Assembly: GCA_031761405.1 (NCBI GenBank)
Contig: JASEVX010000008.1
Coordinates: forward strand, 70,497,717 to 70,561,716
Direction of reading: 5' to 3'
DNA: 64,000 nt
From: Serripes groenlandicus
Lineage: Eukaryota > Mollusca > Bivalvia > Cardiida > Cardiidae
The position numbers were made by a program, and so were the translations under genes. A model generated the notes under the pieces. That model saw nothing but the letters and a program-made list of their open reading frames with translations, ran no database searches and was not told the origin of the DNA. Positions 1 to 13,400 of the stretch are shown piece by piece. Each line of letters starts with the position of its first letter. Position 1 is the first letter of the stretch.

Positions 1-735
1 GGCTATTTTGCCTTATATGGCTATAGTGAAAACTTATAAAATCTTCTCCTCCGCAAGTGTCAGGTCTATTTTCAAATAATTTTGTAGAAATGTTCCTTGG
101 ATGACATTCTATCAGATTCCTTCAAGCCATGTTGATTGGTCGAAAAATATGGCCGCCAGGTGGGCGGGGCTATTTTGCCTTATAAGGCTATAGTGAAAAT
201 TTAAAAAATCTTCTCCTCCGAAAGTGTCAGACCGATTTCCAATTTTTTTGGTAGAAATGTTCCTTAAGTGACCCACTCAGATTCCTTCAAGCCATGTTGA
301 TTGGTCGAAAAGCATGGCCGCCAGTGGGCAGGGCTATTTTGCCTTATATGGCTATAGTGAAAAATTAAAAAATCTTCTTCTCCGAAAGTGTCAGGCCGAT
401 TTTCAAATAATTTTGTAGAAATGTTCCTTAAGTGACCCACTTTCAGATTCCTTCAAGCCATGTTGATTGGTCAAAAAATCATAGCCGCCAGTGGGCAGGG
501 CTATTTTGCATTATATGGCTATAGTGAAAACTTAAAAAATCTCCTCCTCCGAAAATGTATGGCTGATTTTCAAATAATTTTGTAGAAATGTTCCTAGGGT
601 GAACCTCTATCAGAATTCTTTAAGCCAAGTTGATTGGTCGGAAACTATGGCCGCCAGGGGGCGGGGCTTATATAGCTAAAGTGGAAAAAAATCAGGTGAG
701 CGATTCCAGGGCCATCATGGCCCTCTTGTTTTCAA
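1..735 (+). repeat. Tandem core and 3' end of a dispersed element, ~166-bp units
   Basis: A unit starting GGCTATTTTGCC recurs at 1, 168, 332, 499 and (degenerate) 665, so about 4.3 copies of 164-167 bp. Each unit carries ATGGCCGCCAG and GTAGAAATGTTCC. The array ends in TCAGGTGAGCGATTCC followed by a palindrome at 708-724 (AGGGCCATCATGGCCCT) and CTCTTGTTTT. The same layout is seen at 2549-3582, so this is the 3' part of a second copy cut by the window edge. The terminal hairpin and internal tandem core recall non-autonomous Helitron/Helentron elements, but that class is inference. Confidence 0.75.
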
Positions 736-952
736 AACCATTAGAGATATAGCTTTAATACTTACAAACATCTTTTTACCATCATTACCTCCATCAATAG
801 CCAAGAGTGCATAATTCAGTTAAGGTTTTTGTAAGAATTATGAGCCTTTTTCGTCTTATAAAGTACTTTGGTTATAAATAATATGATATAGTACGTTTTG
901 TTTTATTGGCAAGCACAACAAAATCGAGCGTGCTGTCCTCCGACAGCTCTTG
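736..952. other. Unassigned AT-rich spacer
   Basis: No gene, array or element recognised between the repeat element and the 20-bp array. It contains a second CTCTTGTTAT-like end near 946. Confidence 0.3.
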
Positions 953-1210
953 TTATAGTTTATTGCTGGTATTTGTAGTTTGTTGCTGGTATTTATAGTT
1001 TATTGCTGGTATTTGTAGTTTATTGCTGGTATTTATAGTTTATTGCTGGTATGTGTAGTTTATTGTTGGTATTTATAGTTAATTGCTGGTATTTATTGCT
1101 TATATTTATAGTTTATTGCTGGTATTTATTGTTTATTGCTGGTATTTATAGTTTATTGCTGGTATTTATAGTTTATTGCCGGTATTTAAAGTTTATTGCT
1201 GGTATTTGTA
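953..1210. repeat. 20-bp minisatellite at the 3' end of the BHMT gene
   Basis: About 13 imperfect units of TTTATTGCTGGTATTTATAG. Read on the minus strand each unit gives AGCAATAAAC, so most units carry an AATAAA poly(A) signal. The first unit supplies the last codons and the TAA stop of the BHMT reading frame at 1186-1188. Confidence 0.9.
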
Positions 1211-1472
1211 GCATTTCGTAAATAGTCGGTATGATAGTCGTTAAACTTCTTCTTGTCTCCAAACATATAGTGGTTCTCCATACATGGTCGATAACGAGAG
1301 GCTGGTGGTGTCCGGCCATAATCTTCAGCGACTATACGCGTCATGGAACCCGAGTTTCCACAGCATAGCCCTACATACTGGATCCCGAGTTCACGAGCTT
1401 GTCTGGCGAATTCCTCGATTTGTTGCCTACTGCACACACAGGCACAAAGGTCTACCGGGAAGGCGTTTTTGT
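1186..1472 (-). CDS. BHMT: BHMT-like gene, exon 7 (C-terminal zinc-binding exon)
   Basis: Translates from a 2-nt completed Asp codon as DKNAFPVDL..., then [19 protein letters not shown], then GLCCGNSG, which is the paired-cysteine zinc motif of BHMT. It continues through [10 protein letters not shown] and [11 protein letters not shown] to a TAA stop at 1186-1188. The acceptor is TATTTAAG before 1472, phase 1, matching the donor of exon 6. The tail is shorter than in vertebrate BHMT, which carries an extra C-terminal arm; short tails are usual in the invertebrate BHMT-like proteins I recall. The final TNTSNKL codons lie in the 20-bp repeat. A 21-bp array begins about 20 bp upstream of the acceptor, so this exon sits between two unrelated minisatellites. 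Confidence 0.95.
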
Positions 1473-4400
1473 CTTAAATATAATAGAAAATAAAATTTAC
1501 ACTTTACAAAATACAATTTACACTTTACAAAATACAATTTACAATTTACACTTTACAAAATACAATTTACACTTTACAAAATACAATTTACACTTTCCAA
1601 AATACAAATTACACTTTACAAAATACAATCAATGAGCAGTCGACTTAGAAGACATGAAGGCAAAAATATGGAATATCTCTAAAACTAATAATATAATTAT
1701 CGAATAGAGTCGGACAGAATTGTTTCAAGAGCAATCAGAACTGCTGCTGTATGGTTTTCTTTATGTGATGGTTTTATCACTGACTTGCTTGTCATAATGA
1801 AGAGCTAATTATTAATGAATTAGGAAACTGGTGATACGTAAATGAATTTATTGTAAATCCAGTGACCATTCGAACATTCAGGAAGATTGAAATCACTTTT
1901 TAGTCCAAGTTTTCGCGTGTACATGTACATGTTACATTCTTTTTGTTCGGCCATTGTCTAATTTCCAATGTATCAATTTCAAACTTGGTTTATAGGTAAC
2001 TTCTGATATGCAGACTGCGGTGCACAAGAAACATAACAGCAGCATGCTTATTTTGGGAATGTAGTATTTTGAGTCCAATCAGGCTTTCTTATCCGACTTT
2101 CCAAGGCAAAACATGTTTTCCGTGGAACGCTCGTGTCCATCTTTGAATACCTCCTCAAGCTTAGTTCATTTTGCCCGGAGCTTAACACCAACAATGTTCA
2201 ATTGGTTCAATTGAATTTCAGGAGCATGTAGATGACAAGGAGTGAAGAGATGCAACAATTACTATGGCTTTTTGGTTTTGACTTATTTCCCAGTTGTATT
2301 GGAGTTTTTATGGGTTTTTTTTTTTAATATCGTCCGATACAAATTCCATTGTACGTTATGGACTTACTCAAATGTTGTTGTGTAATCAGAAACATTAAAG
2401 TCGTAAATACTGGTTTCACAAAAGGGAAGTTGTGTGATTTATTATCAATAATATATCCATGAATTCATAGAAAGGTGATTTTCCAGGTCACTTTTTGGTT
2501 TTGACTTATTTCCCAGTTGTATTGGAGTTTTTATGTTGTTTTTTTTAGATCACCTATAGAGCCAAAGGCTCAAGGTGAGCTATTCCGATCACTTTTTGTC
2601 CGTCCGGCGTCGTCCGTCGTTAACATTTAGCATTTAGATAATCTCCTCCTTAATTGTTCAAAGATTTAAATTCCATCGAGAACTTTGGTTGCTGCGGCAT
2701 CAGAAAAGGGGAAAATTGCCGAATCTTAAAAAATCTTCTTGTCCAAAAGTACTGGCCCGATTTGAAAATTATTTTGCACAAATGTTCCTTGCGGTATCTT
2801 CTACCAAGATTGTTAAAATATATCCGATCCATTGAAAAACATGGCCACCAGGGGGCGGAGCTTATTTTCCTTATATGTGCATTGTTACAACTTTAACAAT
2901 CTTCTTGTCCAAAAGTACTGGCCCGATTTGAAAATTGTTTTGCACAAATGTTCCTTGGAGCACCCTTTACCAAGATTGTTCAAATATTTCCGATCCGTTG
3001 AAAAATATGGCCACCAGGGAGCGGAGCTTGTTTTCCTTATATGTGCATTGTTAAAACTTTAACAATCTTCTTGTCCAAAAGTACTGACCCGATTAGAAAA
3101 TTATTTGGCACAGATGTTCCTTGAGGCACCATTTACCAAGATTCTTCAAATATTTCCGATCCGTTGAAAAAACATGGCCGCCAGCGGGCGAAGCTTGTTT
3201 TCCTTATATGTGCATTGTTATACAAATCTTCTTGTCCAAAAGTATTAGCCCGATTTAAAAATTATGTTGCACAAATGTTCCTTTGGGCACCCTCTACCAA
3301 GATTGTTCAAATATGTCCAATCCGTTGAAAAACATGGCCACCAGGGTTGCTGCGGCATCAGAAAGGGGGCAAACTGTCCAAACTTTAAAAATATTCTCCT
3401 CTGAATCTGCATGTCAGATTCCAATATAGTTTAGTAGAAATGTTCCTTGGGTGTGCCTCTACAAAGCTTGTTCAAGGCATACTGTTTGGTTGAAAAACAT
3501 GGCATTCAGGAGGCATCAGAAAAGGGGCAAAATGACAAAATATCAGGTGATCGAATCAGGGCCATCTTGGCCCTCTTGTTTTTTTAATATCGTCCAATAC
3601 AAATTCCATTGTACGTTATGGACTTACTCAAATGTTGTTGTGTTATAGATGGTAACTTTGATAAATAGGTTTTGGTTATTGGCAAGCAAAATGTGTTTCT
3701 CCAAACAATTATAGTTATTTACAGACCAGTGGTACATTATTTGAACCATATGTGTTCATATCAACTTTGCCATATCGTTTCACGTTACCCATGCCTTGTA
3801 CCATCAGTGCTTGTTCTTAAAATACATTTCTCTCTAAATGTTAGCAAATATATAACTCCTATCTCTACAGAAGTGATTTTTAAAAAAAAGATTTTTCGCA
3901 GACAAAATATCACATTGTTATTTCTAACTTTTTTGGTCGAACACATCTCTCAAACACCAACATCAAGGGTAGGAATGTCCATAGTTCTAAGAACAATACA
4001 GATAATACGAATGGAGTACCTGTTCCAGGAATTGTAAGCGCGAAGAATCGTGGTTCCTTTGGTGTCGTTCTATAAGGTACGGGGAGGGCGGCTATCGGTA
4101 CCTACAATCACACATACAACATATCTGTAGCAATGCAATACAATACAATACAAATACCTTTATTCCAACACTTCTACAAACAGAATACATGAGGATAATA
4201 TAAATAGAGGATATTTCATGAGCGTTTATTTATTATCACTTTTAATAAACGAGTTGACTAAGATGATATGCCGCGAGCCTTATCGTGCAAAATATTCAGC
4301 TTAGTTAGCGAGTGTATTAAAAGTGATAATGAATAAACACGAATGAGATATGCTATTCATCACATAAAGTGATTTATGAGGCGTATTTCGAAAAAATGTA

Positions 4401-7400
4401 CATGAAATTTGCCAGTTTTGGCGCCAAAGTGACTAAAGTAATATAACGTCAAACCACTGACGTGACGTCATTTGCATAGTTTGTTTCCGTGTTGTAACAC
4501 AAACTTGAGCGTAAGACTGAAAACCAAACTAGTATTGTCATATGACATTTATGTAATGGGATTTTTGACACTCCAAGAGAGGGCTTTATGTGATAAAAAT
4601 AGATAGTCATCGAGGCGAAGAAAAATACAAAAAGCGGTGAATATGGTGGCAAATACCTATTTCAGAAGATTTTGAAATATTTTGGCAAAGATGTAGAAAA
4701 TGAATTTAAACGAAAGTATAACAAGTTAAAAATATTATGACAAAAGGGGAACTTTTTTATCATGAGCCAATTTCTCCTTTGACATAATGGTTTCAAAATT
4801 CGTCTGCAGTGGATGCGTCACGAGGTATCATAGGTTTGCATTCGGGAATACCTTTTGCGGTATACACATAGGTGACACACAGGTGATACACAGGTGACAC
4901 ACAGGTGACACACAGGTGACATGGAACTAGTTGTAATGAAATCGTTTAATAGTTTACAGTGAAGCGCTTGAACATATTTTTCCACTCTTGTCTGTAGTTC
5001 AAATCTTGATATTTTTCCTTTAACACGCATGAACTTTAAGTAGTCATATCTATATAAAGAATAAATCGTTGTATATTTGTCTTCCAGTTTTATACAGTGT
5101 GTGTATACCACGTGACTTTTGACGTCATATTTGCATGGTCAGACAGCAATAATTGCTCTCGATAAGAATGTAAAAACAATTGCAACTTTTTTATTTCTTC
5201 ACCCTTTTTAATGAAAGATGGCGCAGTCTACGACGTTAACAATGTCCTATCTCCGGTGTTACAGGAGTTTGATTGGTGGTCTAGTTTTTTCAAACACTTC
5301 GACGAACCTGTTCTCAAAAATCCAGTTTTGATAATACTCCCGCTGTTGGCGATATTAATAAATGTTTGAGAACAGGTTCATCGAAGTGTTTGAAGAAACT
5401 AAACCACTAATCCAACTAATCAAACTCCGTTGACAAATCGGAGATAGGGCTCTGTAAAGCTGGGTTCACACTACGACGTTTAGACCGACGTTTTCCGACG
5501 TTTGGGCAAACGTCCAGCTCCGCTAGTAAAAGTTGCTAAAAGTTTATAAGAGTTGATGTTCGCTGGCGAATGCTGACGAACGTTGTGTTCGTTGAAAAAA
5601 TTTAACATGCAAAAACTTTGCCGACGTTTGGAAATAAATGTTGGTGTAAGTTGTGCTCCGTTCGTAAACTGAATGCTGGATTAAGTTGTTCAGAGTTTGC
5701 CTAAGTCGACTGAGACGCTGGTGGTGGTGAACTTAGCCGAACGCTTGTCCAACGAAGGCCAACGGGTACCCGACGCAATGAGCGCGATGGTAACGCAAGG
5801 GGCTAGCGTAGGCGAACTTTCAACAGCGTACCCGTAACTTAGGTGAACTTTGGACAACGGATCCATACGAAGCCTGACGCAAGCCAACTTCCAACAACGT
5901 TAAACAACTTTTGCGAACGAACTGAACGTTTGCAGGTTTTTGTCAGCGGTCAGCAACGCACTACCAGCGCGACCCAAACGTTTTCGAGCGTATTCCGATC
6001 ACAATTCGGATACATAAAGCTAAACTTTACATTGGCGTGTGCAGATGCACGAGCTTGTTCCTCAATCCTGCATTGGATGCATTGAAATATTTGCGATATC
6101 GAGGATAATCTTTACTACACGGTAAGTACAGTTAACACGTAAATATAACCACATTATGTTATTACCTTTGTTTTCACGAACATTTTCCGCCATTATTTTA
6201 TACATTTATGAATCCCTTTCTTCTACAGATGGAGGACCTGGAGAGGCTGACGCTGACCTCAGCTTACCTACGTTGAGTATTCGTTCGTCTAAGTTGGACT
6301 AAGTCGGCGACCGCTGCACATACGCTACATCTGCGTTGGCAAAAGTTCGCCTACGCTAATAGAAAATAAATACAATGCTGGTAAACGCTGTCAAACGCTG
6401 GGAAACGTTCGTAAAAGTTGATTTGCGCCGGATATAAAACGTTGGTAGTGTGAATGAAAAATATCCTTCTCGCGAACGTAATTTCGCCGACGTTTTTGCT
6501 CATTTCTTAGACTTTTCAAACGCTGGCCAACGCTGGTACAAACGTTCATAGTGTGAACTCACCTTTAAGCGGCGTAGACTGCGCCATGTTTCATTAACAA
6601 TGAAGAAGAATTAAAAAATCACCTTTGTTTTTACTTCTAAACCGAAGTAAAATATTTCTGTCCGCCGTAGCATTTGTGATGTCAATGTCACGTGGTATAC
6701 ACGCACTGTTTATAGTACGAGGGCTTGCCCTCGTAGTTCAGTCGGTAGCGACGCGGGCTGTCAATTCAGCGGTTATGAGTTTGAACGCCGCTCTGCCATC
6801 ATTCTCTCCAAACTTTGACGAATGTCAAAGTGACAAGTGTCATTTGTCACTAGCATACATTTACTTTGAAATACCGTTATGATGAGTACTACTGGTGTAA
6901 GAAAGCGGAAACACATGACTATGTGAACTTGACTGTAAACTTGTTGAAACGGCGTTTAAACCCCGAATTAATAAATCAATCAAACAAGAGGCATTAAGAA
7001 AATACTACTACCTTGCAAACGTCCTCTATTTTCTTCAGTATAGGCAGCATGGTACTCGGTCCCAAGGCGCAATTAAGGCCGACAATGGCCGCTCCGGCAT
7101 CTTCAAGGTCTTTCATAGCTTTTACAATATCAACGCCTTCAGCAGTCTGGTTTTCGGATGTAGTCATTGATAGCGTTATAACAGCTGGTAGACCTTTTGT
7201 AACAAAACATATTACACTATAATAAAAACAAAAAACATTAACCCTTTCCCACATACGACTTTGGAAATAGATTGGCAAAAATATGACAACTCCATACAAA
7301 TTAAAGTTAGTTTAATTATTCAATAAAAATGAAATAATTGTGGCAAAAGTTAAATTGCTGTTTATGAGCATTATCTCCCTTTGTCACACTGATTACAAAG

Positions 7401-10400
7401 TTGCATGATTCACATGCGTCATAATGCTTCTGCTAGTGGGGAAGGGTTAAAGGTATCAAGGTTATTTCGTGAGAGTAATTTCCATTATAAAAAAATATAT
7501 ATAAAAAAATACTTATTAAAGTGTCTTATAAGGGTGGAGGGTGGTCTTTAGGACAACAACAGTACCCAATAAGTGTCCTTTCGTAGGCCCAGACAGACGG
7601 ACTGACGGACGGACCGACCGACTAAATAAACTTTAAACTTTAAATCATCATATTTGAAATTTCGCGGTTATATTTTCTATTTCCGTTTATTAACATGGCC
7701 TGTTGAATAGTAGCCATTTCCCATATACGACAATTCATCAGCAGACTACATTGAAGCCATATATACCATGTTCGAGTCACTGGTATGATTTGAGATGGGA
7801 TATAACACACGTCCCCCCGCTGCCAAGACGGACGTCCTATCCAATTGACGTTATTGAGCCACTGTGAACAACACACAGTACTGCCAAATACGACCCTACC
7901 ATCTGTATTAACTTAATAATCGCAATGATCCCGGGTCCGGCCATACCAAACAATGGTTATAATAATGGACGCTCAGGAAAACAGGAATAGGACTGATGCT
8001 CTCGTGTCTGGATCAACTTACCAGCGGTACTGGAAATGCAACCAGGAAACGCTGTGATGAATTATTTAATCTTGTCAGTGGCGTTAAACATCATTGTATG
8101 TGAGCCATTCCAAAGAAAACCAACATTGTTGATTCTGCGTTAAATATAGAATTGACGGATCAGCCTAATCATGCCGCGCGGGCTTACCTAGACGGACACT
8201 TTTCGCCTCCTGTGGATTTTCTGTTTCAGGAATCATTACTCTATACCTCTATTTCATGAGACGGAATGTGTCGGCCCGGATTAGCCAGCACGGACTGCGC
8301 AGGCTGATCTGGATCGATACATTACGCCTAATCCATAATGTTGGTTTCCTCGTGGAACGGATCAATTATCAATAATAATCTTAACCATACGTCATAACTG
8401 TGAAACGATATATACGTTACTGCTATTCAATAGATAGTATATCTGAATATCTAACAGGTCATTGTTTGTAAATAGGAAAGTACACACAGAATTGTTAAAT
8501 AAGATAACATTAATCGTGCATATAATTTGACAGACCTTTAATGATCGTACTTCTCCGTCGTTATGATGGAATGATAAACGTAATACACACGAAAATGATA
8601 CTTTATTTTTTATCTAATATATCAGATACCAATCTCTGTGAAATCAGACCAAAATACTTCGCTTTGCTTTAGACAACGCATACACGGTCGTCTCAAATTG
8701 ACCTTATACATTTATTTGTATTAATATTTAGTTATAGATTAGTGCCTGACCAGTGTCTGGTCACATGACAGTTGGTTTTAGTTATGTTTCATGTGACCAC
8801 AGCCCGAGTTGAGATATTTGAATGAAGAAAAATAGAATTGATTTAACTCAAAGAATTTTAGATGCATTACAACACAGAAGCAAGAAGAGTGGGGAAATAT
8901 GTGAGAATACTCAGTTCCGTAAATTGGACAGGCTTATCTGCCCACATGTAAATAGAATGATAATAAATATCAAGAATGATTGAAACGTCTTTCCTAGAAC
9001 TTAATTCCCGGAATTGTAAATAACCCACGCACGCTTAATGGGACAAGAACGCACCAGGTTACAAATGGAGCCCACCGTGGGACATAATCCATAAACACGT
9101 GCTCATTTCCTGTCCAATGAAATCGCAATCTCTATTTCGTTATATCGGCTATTTCATCTGTTGATTTCAACGATGTTAATATGGGCTATTTCCCCTGTTG
9201 AGTTTAACGATGTTTATATGGACTATTTCCCCTTGTTGATTTCAACGATGTTTATATGGACTATTTCCCCTGTTGATTTCAACGATGTTTATATGGACTA
9301 TTTCCCCTTGTTGATTTCAACGATGTTTATATGGACTATTTCCCCTTGTTGATTTCAACGATGTTTATATGGACTATTTTCCCTTGTTGATTTCAACGAT
9401 GTTTATATGGACTATTTCCCCTTGTTGATTTCAACGATGTTTATATGGACTATTTCCCCTTGTTGATTTCAACGATGTTTATACGGACTATTTCCCCTTG
9501 TTGATTTCAACATTGTTTATATGGACTATTTCCCCTTGTTGATTTCAACGATGTTTATATGGACTATTTCCCCTTGTTGATTTCAACGATGTTTATATAG
9601 ACTATTTCCCCTTGTTGATGTCAACGATGTTTATACGGACTATTTCATCTGTTGATTTCAACGATGTTTATATGGACTATTTCCACTGTTGAGTTCACCG
9701 ATGTTTATATGAACTATTTCATCTGTTGATTTCAACGATGTTTATATGGACTATTTCATCTGTTGATTTCAACGATGTATATATGGACTATTTCATCTGT
9801 TGATTTCAACGATGTTTATACGGACTATTTCATCTGTTGATTTCAACGATGTTTATATGGACTATTTCCACTGTTGAGTTCACCGATGTTTATATGGACT
9901 ATTTCATCTGTTGATTTCAACGATGTTTATATGGACTATTTCATCTGTTGATTTCAACGATGTTTATATGGACTATTTCCACTGTTGATTTCAACGATGT
10001 TTATATGGACTATTTCCACTGTTGAGTTCAACGATGTTTATACGGACTATTTCATCTGTTGATTTCAACGATGTTTATATGGACTATTTCATCTGTTGAT
10101 TTCAACGATGTTTATATGGACTATTTCATCTGTTGATTTCAACGATGTTAATATGGGCTATTTCCCCTGTTGAGTTCAACGCTGTTTATATGGACTATTT
10201 CCCCTTGTTGATTTCAACGATGTTTATATGGACTATTTCATCTGTTGATTTCAACGATGTTTATATGGACTATTTCCACTGTTGAGTTCACCGATGTTTA
10301 TATGGACTGTTTCCCCTGTTGAGTTCAACGATGTTTATATGGACTATTTCTCCTGTTTAGTTCAACCATGTTTATATGGACTATTTCCCATGTTGAGTTC

Positions 10401-13400
10401 AACGATGTTAATATGGGCTATTTCCCCTGTTGAGTTCAACGATGTTTATATTGGGTATTTCCCCTGTTGATTTAAACGATGTTTATATGGACTATTTTCA
10501 CTGTTGAGTTTCATTATGTTTATATGGACTATTTCCCCTGTTGATTTCAACGATGTTTATATGAACTATTTCCCCTGTTGATTTCAACGATTTTGAAGGC
10601 GACAATTTGATTGGCTGATTCAAAGGTCAATCTGAGACGACATGTTATAGACAGTTATCAGATCTATACAAGCGTTTGCTACTACATTGAGGATTAGGTC
10701 CGATTTTCATGAGATAGATAATGTACCTGCTCCATATTTCTTGATACATTCGAGGGCAAGTCTAGCCTCGCCAACATTACAGAACGTCTCACCGACAATG
10801 TAGTCCGCACCGTACTTCACAGCCAATTCGATTTGTTCCTTAAATTAAAAAGAGCTACATATGTACTCTTGGTTGTGCGTTTGTACTTCTTAGAAACGTA
10901 TCTTTCAAATACAGTTAACTCGATGCACTCGAAACAATTCATTGAACGGATCTATCGTTCGAAGACAGGGTAGCAGCACCTCTGATTGCTCAGACGAGCC
11001 ATCTGAACTGCTACTGTACTATTTTCTTGATATTATTTTATCACTGACTAGCTTTGCATAATAAATGATTTAGGTATAAATGAATGTTGAAGCTCATAAC
11101 GCATAAATGAATCAGCATAAATCCCGCGAGAACTCGAACAAGACGATAACTCGTACAAGACGATAACTCGAACAAGACGATAACTCGTACAAGTCGATAA
11201 CTCGAAGTAATTCATGCGTCCCTTTCGACTTCGAGTTATCCAAAGTCTACTGTATGGATTTATTAACTCTGATTTAGTTGTCCCGTTACATTGAAAGTGT
11301 TGTCTACTGTATGGATTTATTAACTCTGATTTAGTTGTCCCGTTACATTAAAAGTGTTGTCTACTGTATGGATTTATTAACTCGGATTTAGTTGTCCCGT
11401 TACATTGAAAGTGTTGTCTACTGTATGGATTTATTAACTCGGATTTAGTTGTCCCGTTACATTGAACGTTTTGTCTACTGTATGGATTTATTAACTCCGA
11501 TTTAGTTGTCCGTTACATTGAACGTTTTGTCTACTGTATGGATTTATTAACTCCGATTTAGTTGTCCGTTACATTGAACGTTTTGTCTACTGTATGGATT
11601 TATTAACTCTGGTTTAGTTGTCCGTTACATTGAACGATTTGTCTACTGTGTGGATTTATTAACCCTGATTTAGTTGTCCGTTACATTGAACGTTTTGTCT
11701 ACTGTATGGATTTATTAACTCCGATTTAGTTATATGGATTTATTAACTCCGATTTAGTTGTCCCGTTACATTGAACGTTTTGTCTACTGTATGGATTTAT
11801 TAACTCCAATTGAGTTGTCCTGTTACATTGAAAGTTTTGTCTACAGTATGGATTTATTAACTCGGATTTAGTTGTCCCGTTACATTGAACGTTTTGTCTA
11901 CTGTGTGGATTTATTAACTCCGATTTAGTTGTCCCATTACATTGAAAGTGTTGTCTACTGTATGGATTTATTAACTCCGATTTAGTTGTCCCGTTACATT
12001 GAAAGTTTTGTCTACTTTGTGGATTTATTAACTCCGATTTAGTTGTCCCATTACATTGAAAGTGTTGTCTACTGTATGGATTTATTAACTCCGATTTAGT
12101 TGTCCCGTTACATTGAAAGTTTTGTCTACTTTGTGGATTTATTAACTCCAATTGAGTTGTCCCGTTTCATTGAAAGTTTTGTCTACTGTGTGTATTTATT
12201 AACTCCAATTAAGTTGTCCCGTTACATTGAACGTTTTGTATAATGGTGTGTAAAATAGGTTCAATGTTTTATTTCCGTCAGCCGAGTACCGAGTCGGTAG
12301 AGAAGCGCACTGATACTCCAGGGATTGTGAGTTCGAATCCAAGCTCGGCCAACATTCTTTCCTATGTTTGACAAACTTCAATACGAGAGTCGTAATTCGT
12401 CTTTCGTTAAGGAGCTAACAATATATGTGAAAATCAGCCAGTTGTGTAGAGTTCTGCTATGAGAAAACACATGGGCAGGTGAGCTGGCCGCCGTCATATG
12501 ACTGCACAATCTTTGAAAACAGCTTTAAAATACAAATCAATCACTATTGGTGACATTTCTGTGTATAAGAGATAGTATGCGATATACACTTCCGTCCCTC
12601 ACAAAACCCCAGCCGCTTGGAAAGACTGTTGTGTGGAGTGCTGGTGTGAGAAATCAAAGACACACATAAGTCCTCGAAGTGGTCGCCGTCATATGACTGA
12701 ACAAGAGTTGAACACGGCGTTAAACCCCAAACATTCAATCAACCTTATTCGAATAAGTAAAGTCTTCTTTAAAGTTGTCAAACATTCAGCTTAGATTTAT
12801 AGGTCTTGCAATTTAGTGTTTTAAACTTAAACAAGAGCAACTGTATAGTTCATTTACCCTTCCAACTTGCAGACGAATGTTCACGCAATTGTAGAATACG
12901 AGCATTTGTTTTCGCCATTGGCAAGATGTTTCAAACTTAATGCATTATTTGTTCTCTTACGTAGCAATATGTTCCTTATATTTATTTTGGCCTCAAACTT
13001 GTCTGCTGCAGATGTTTTGTATGTGGACAATAGTTAATAGTTATAGTGATTTACATTCGGAACATTTTGGATGAACGGTTTTAGTCGATTTAGATCGGTG
13101 ACGTAAGTCATGAATGTAACCAGCATGTTGGTGGTGAATCCGTGTCCGAATGGGTGAAGGACGGTTTGAAAGTCCCATCTGATTGACCGGCTATATAACT
13201 GCAGACATTGTTGAAACTGACATTGTTGAAACAGACATTGTTGAAACTGACATTGTTGAAACAGACATTGTTGAAACTGACATTGTTGAATCAGACATTG
13301 TTGATTGTTGAAACAGACATTGTTGAAACAGACATTGTTGAAACAGACATTGTTGAAACAGACATTGTTGAAACTGACATTGTTAAAACAGACATTGTTG

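Noticed and set aside
2650..3062. Small frames over the repeat-cored element
   Set aside because: They repeat with the ~165-bp core; not protein coding.
3672..4037. 121-codon plus-strand frame
   Set aside because: Runs antisense over the end of BHMT exon 6; no recognisable protein features.
5690..6085. 65- and 80-codon frames in the nested palindromic element
   Set aside because: No transposase motifs; the sequence is dominated by inverted AACGTT-type words.
7013..7222. 69-codon plus-strand frame
   Set aside because: Exact antisense shadow of BHMT exon 5.
12280..12352. Functional tRNA gene
   Set aside because: Acceptor pairing and A/B boxes exist, but the T stem is short, the anticodon arm does not fold, and a SINE tail follows.
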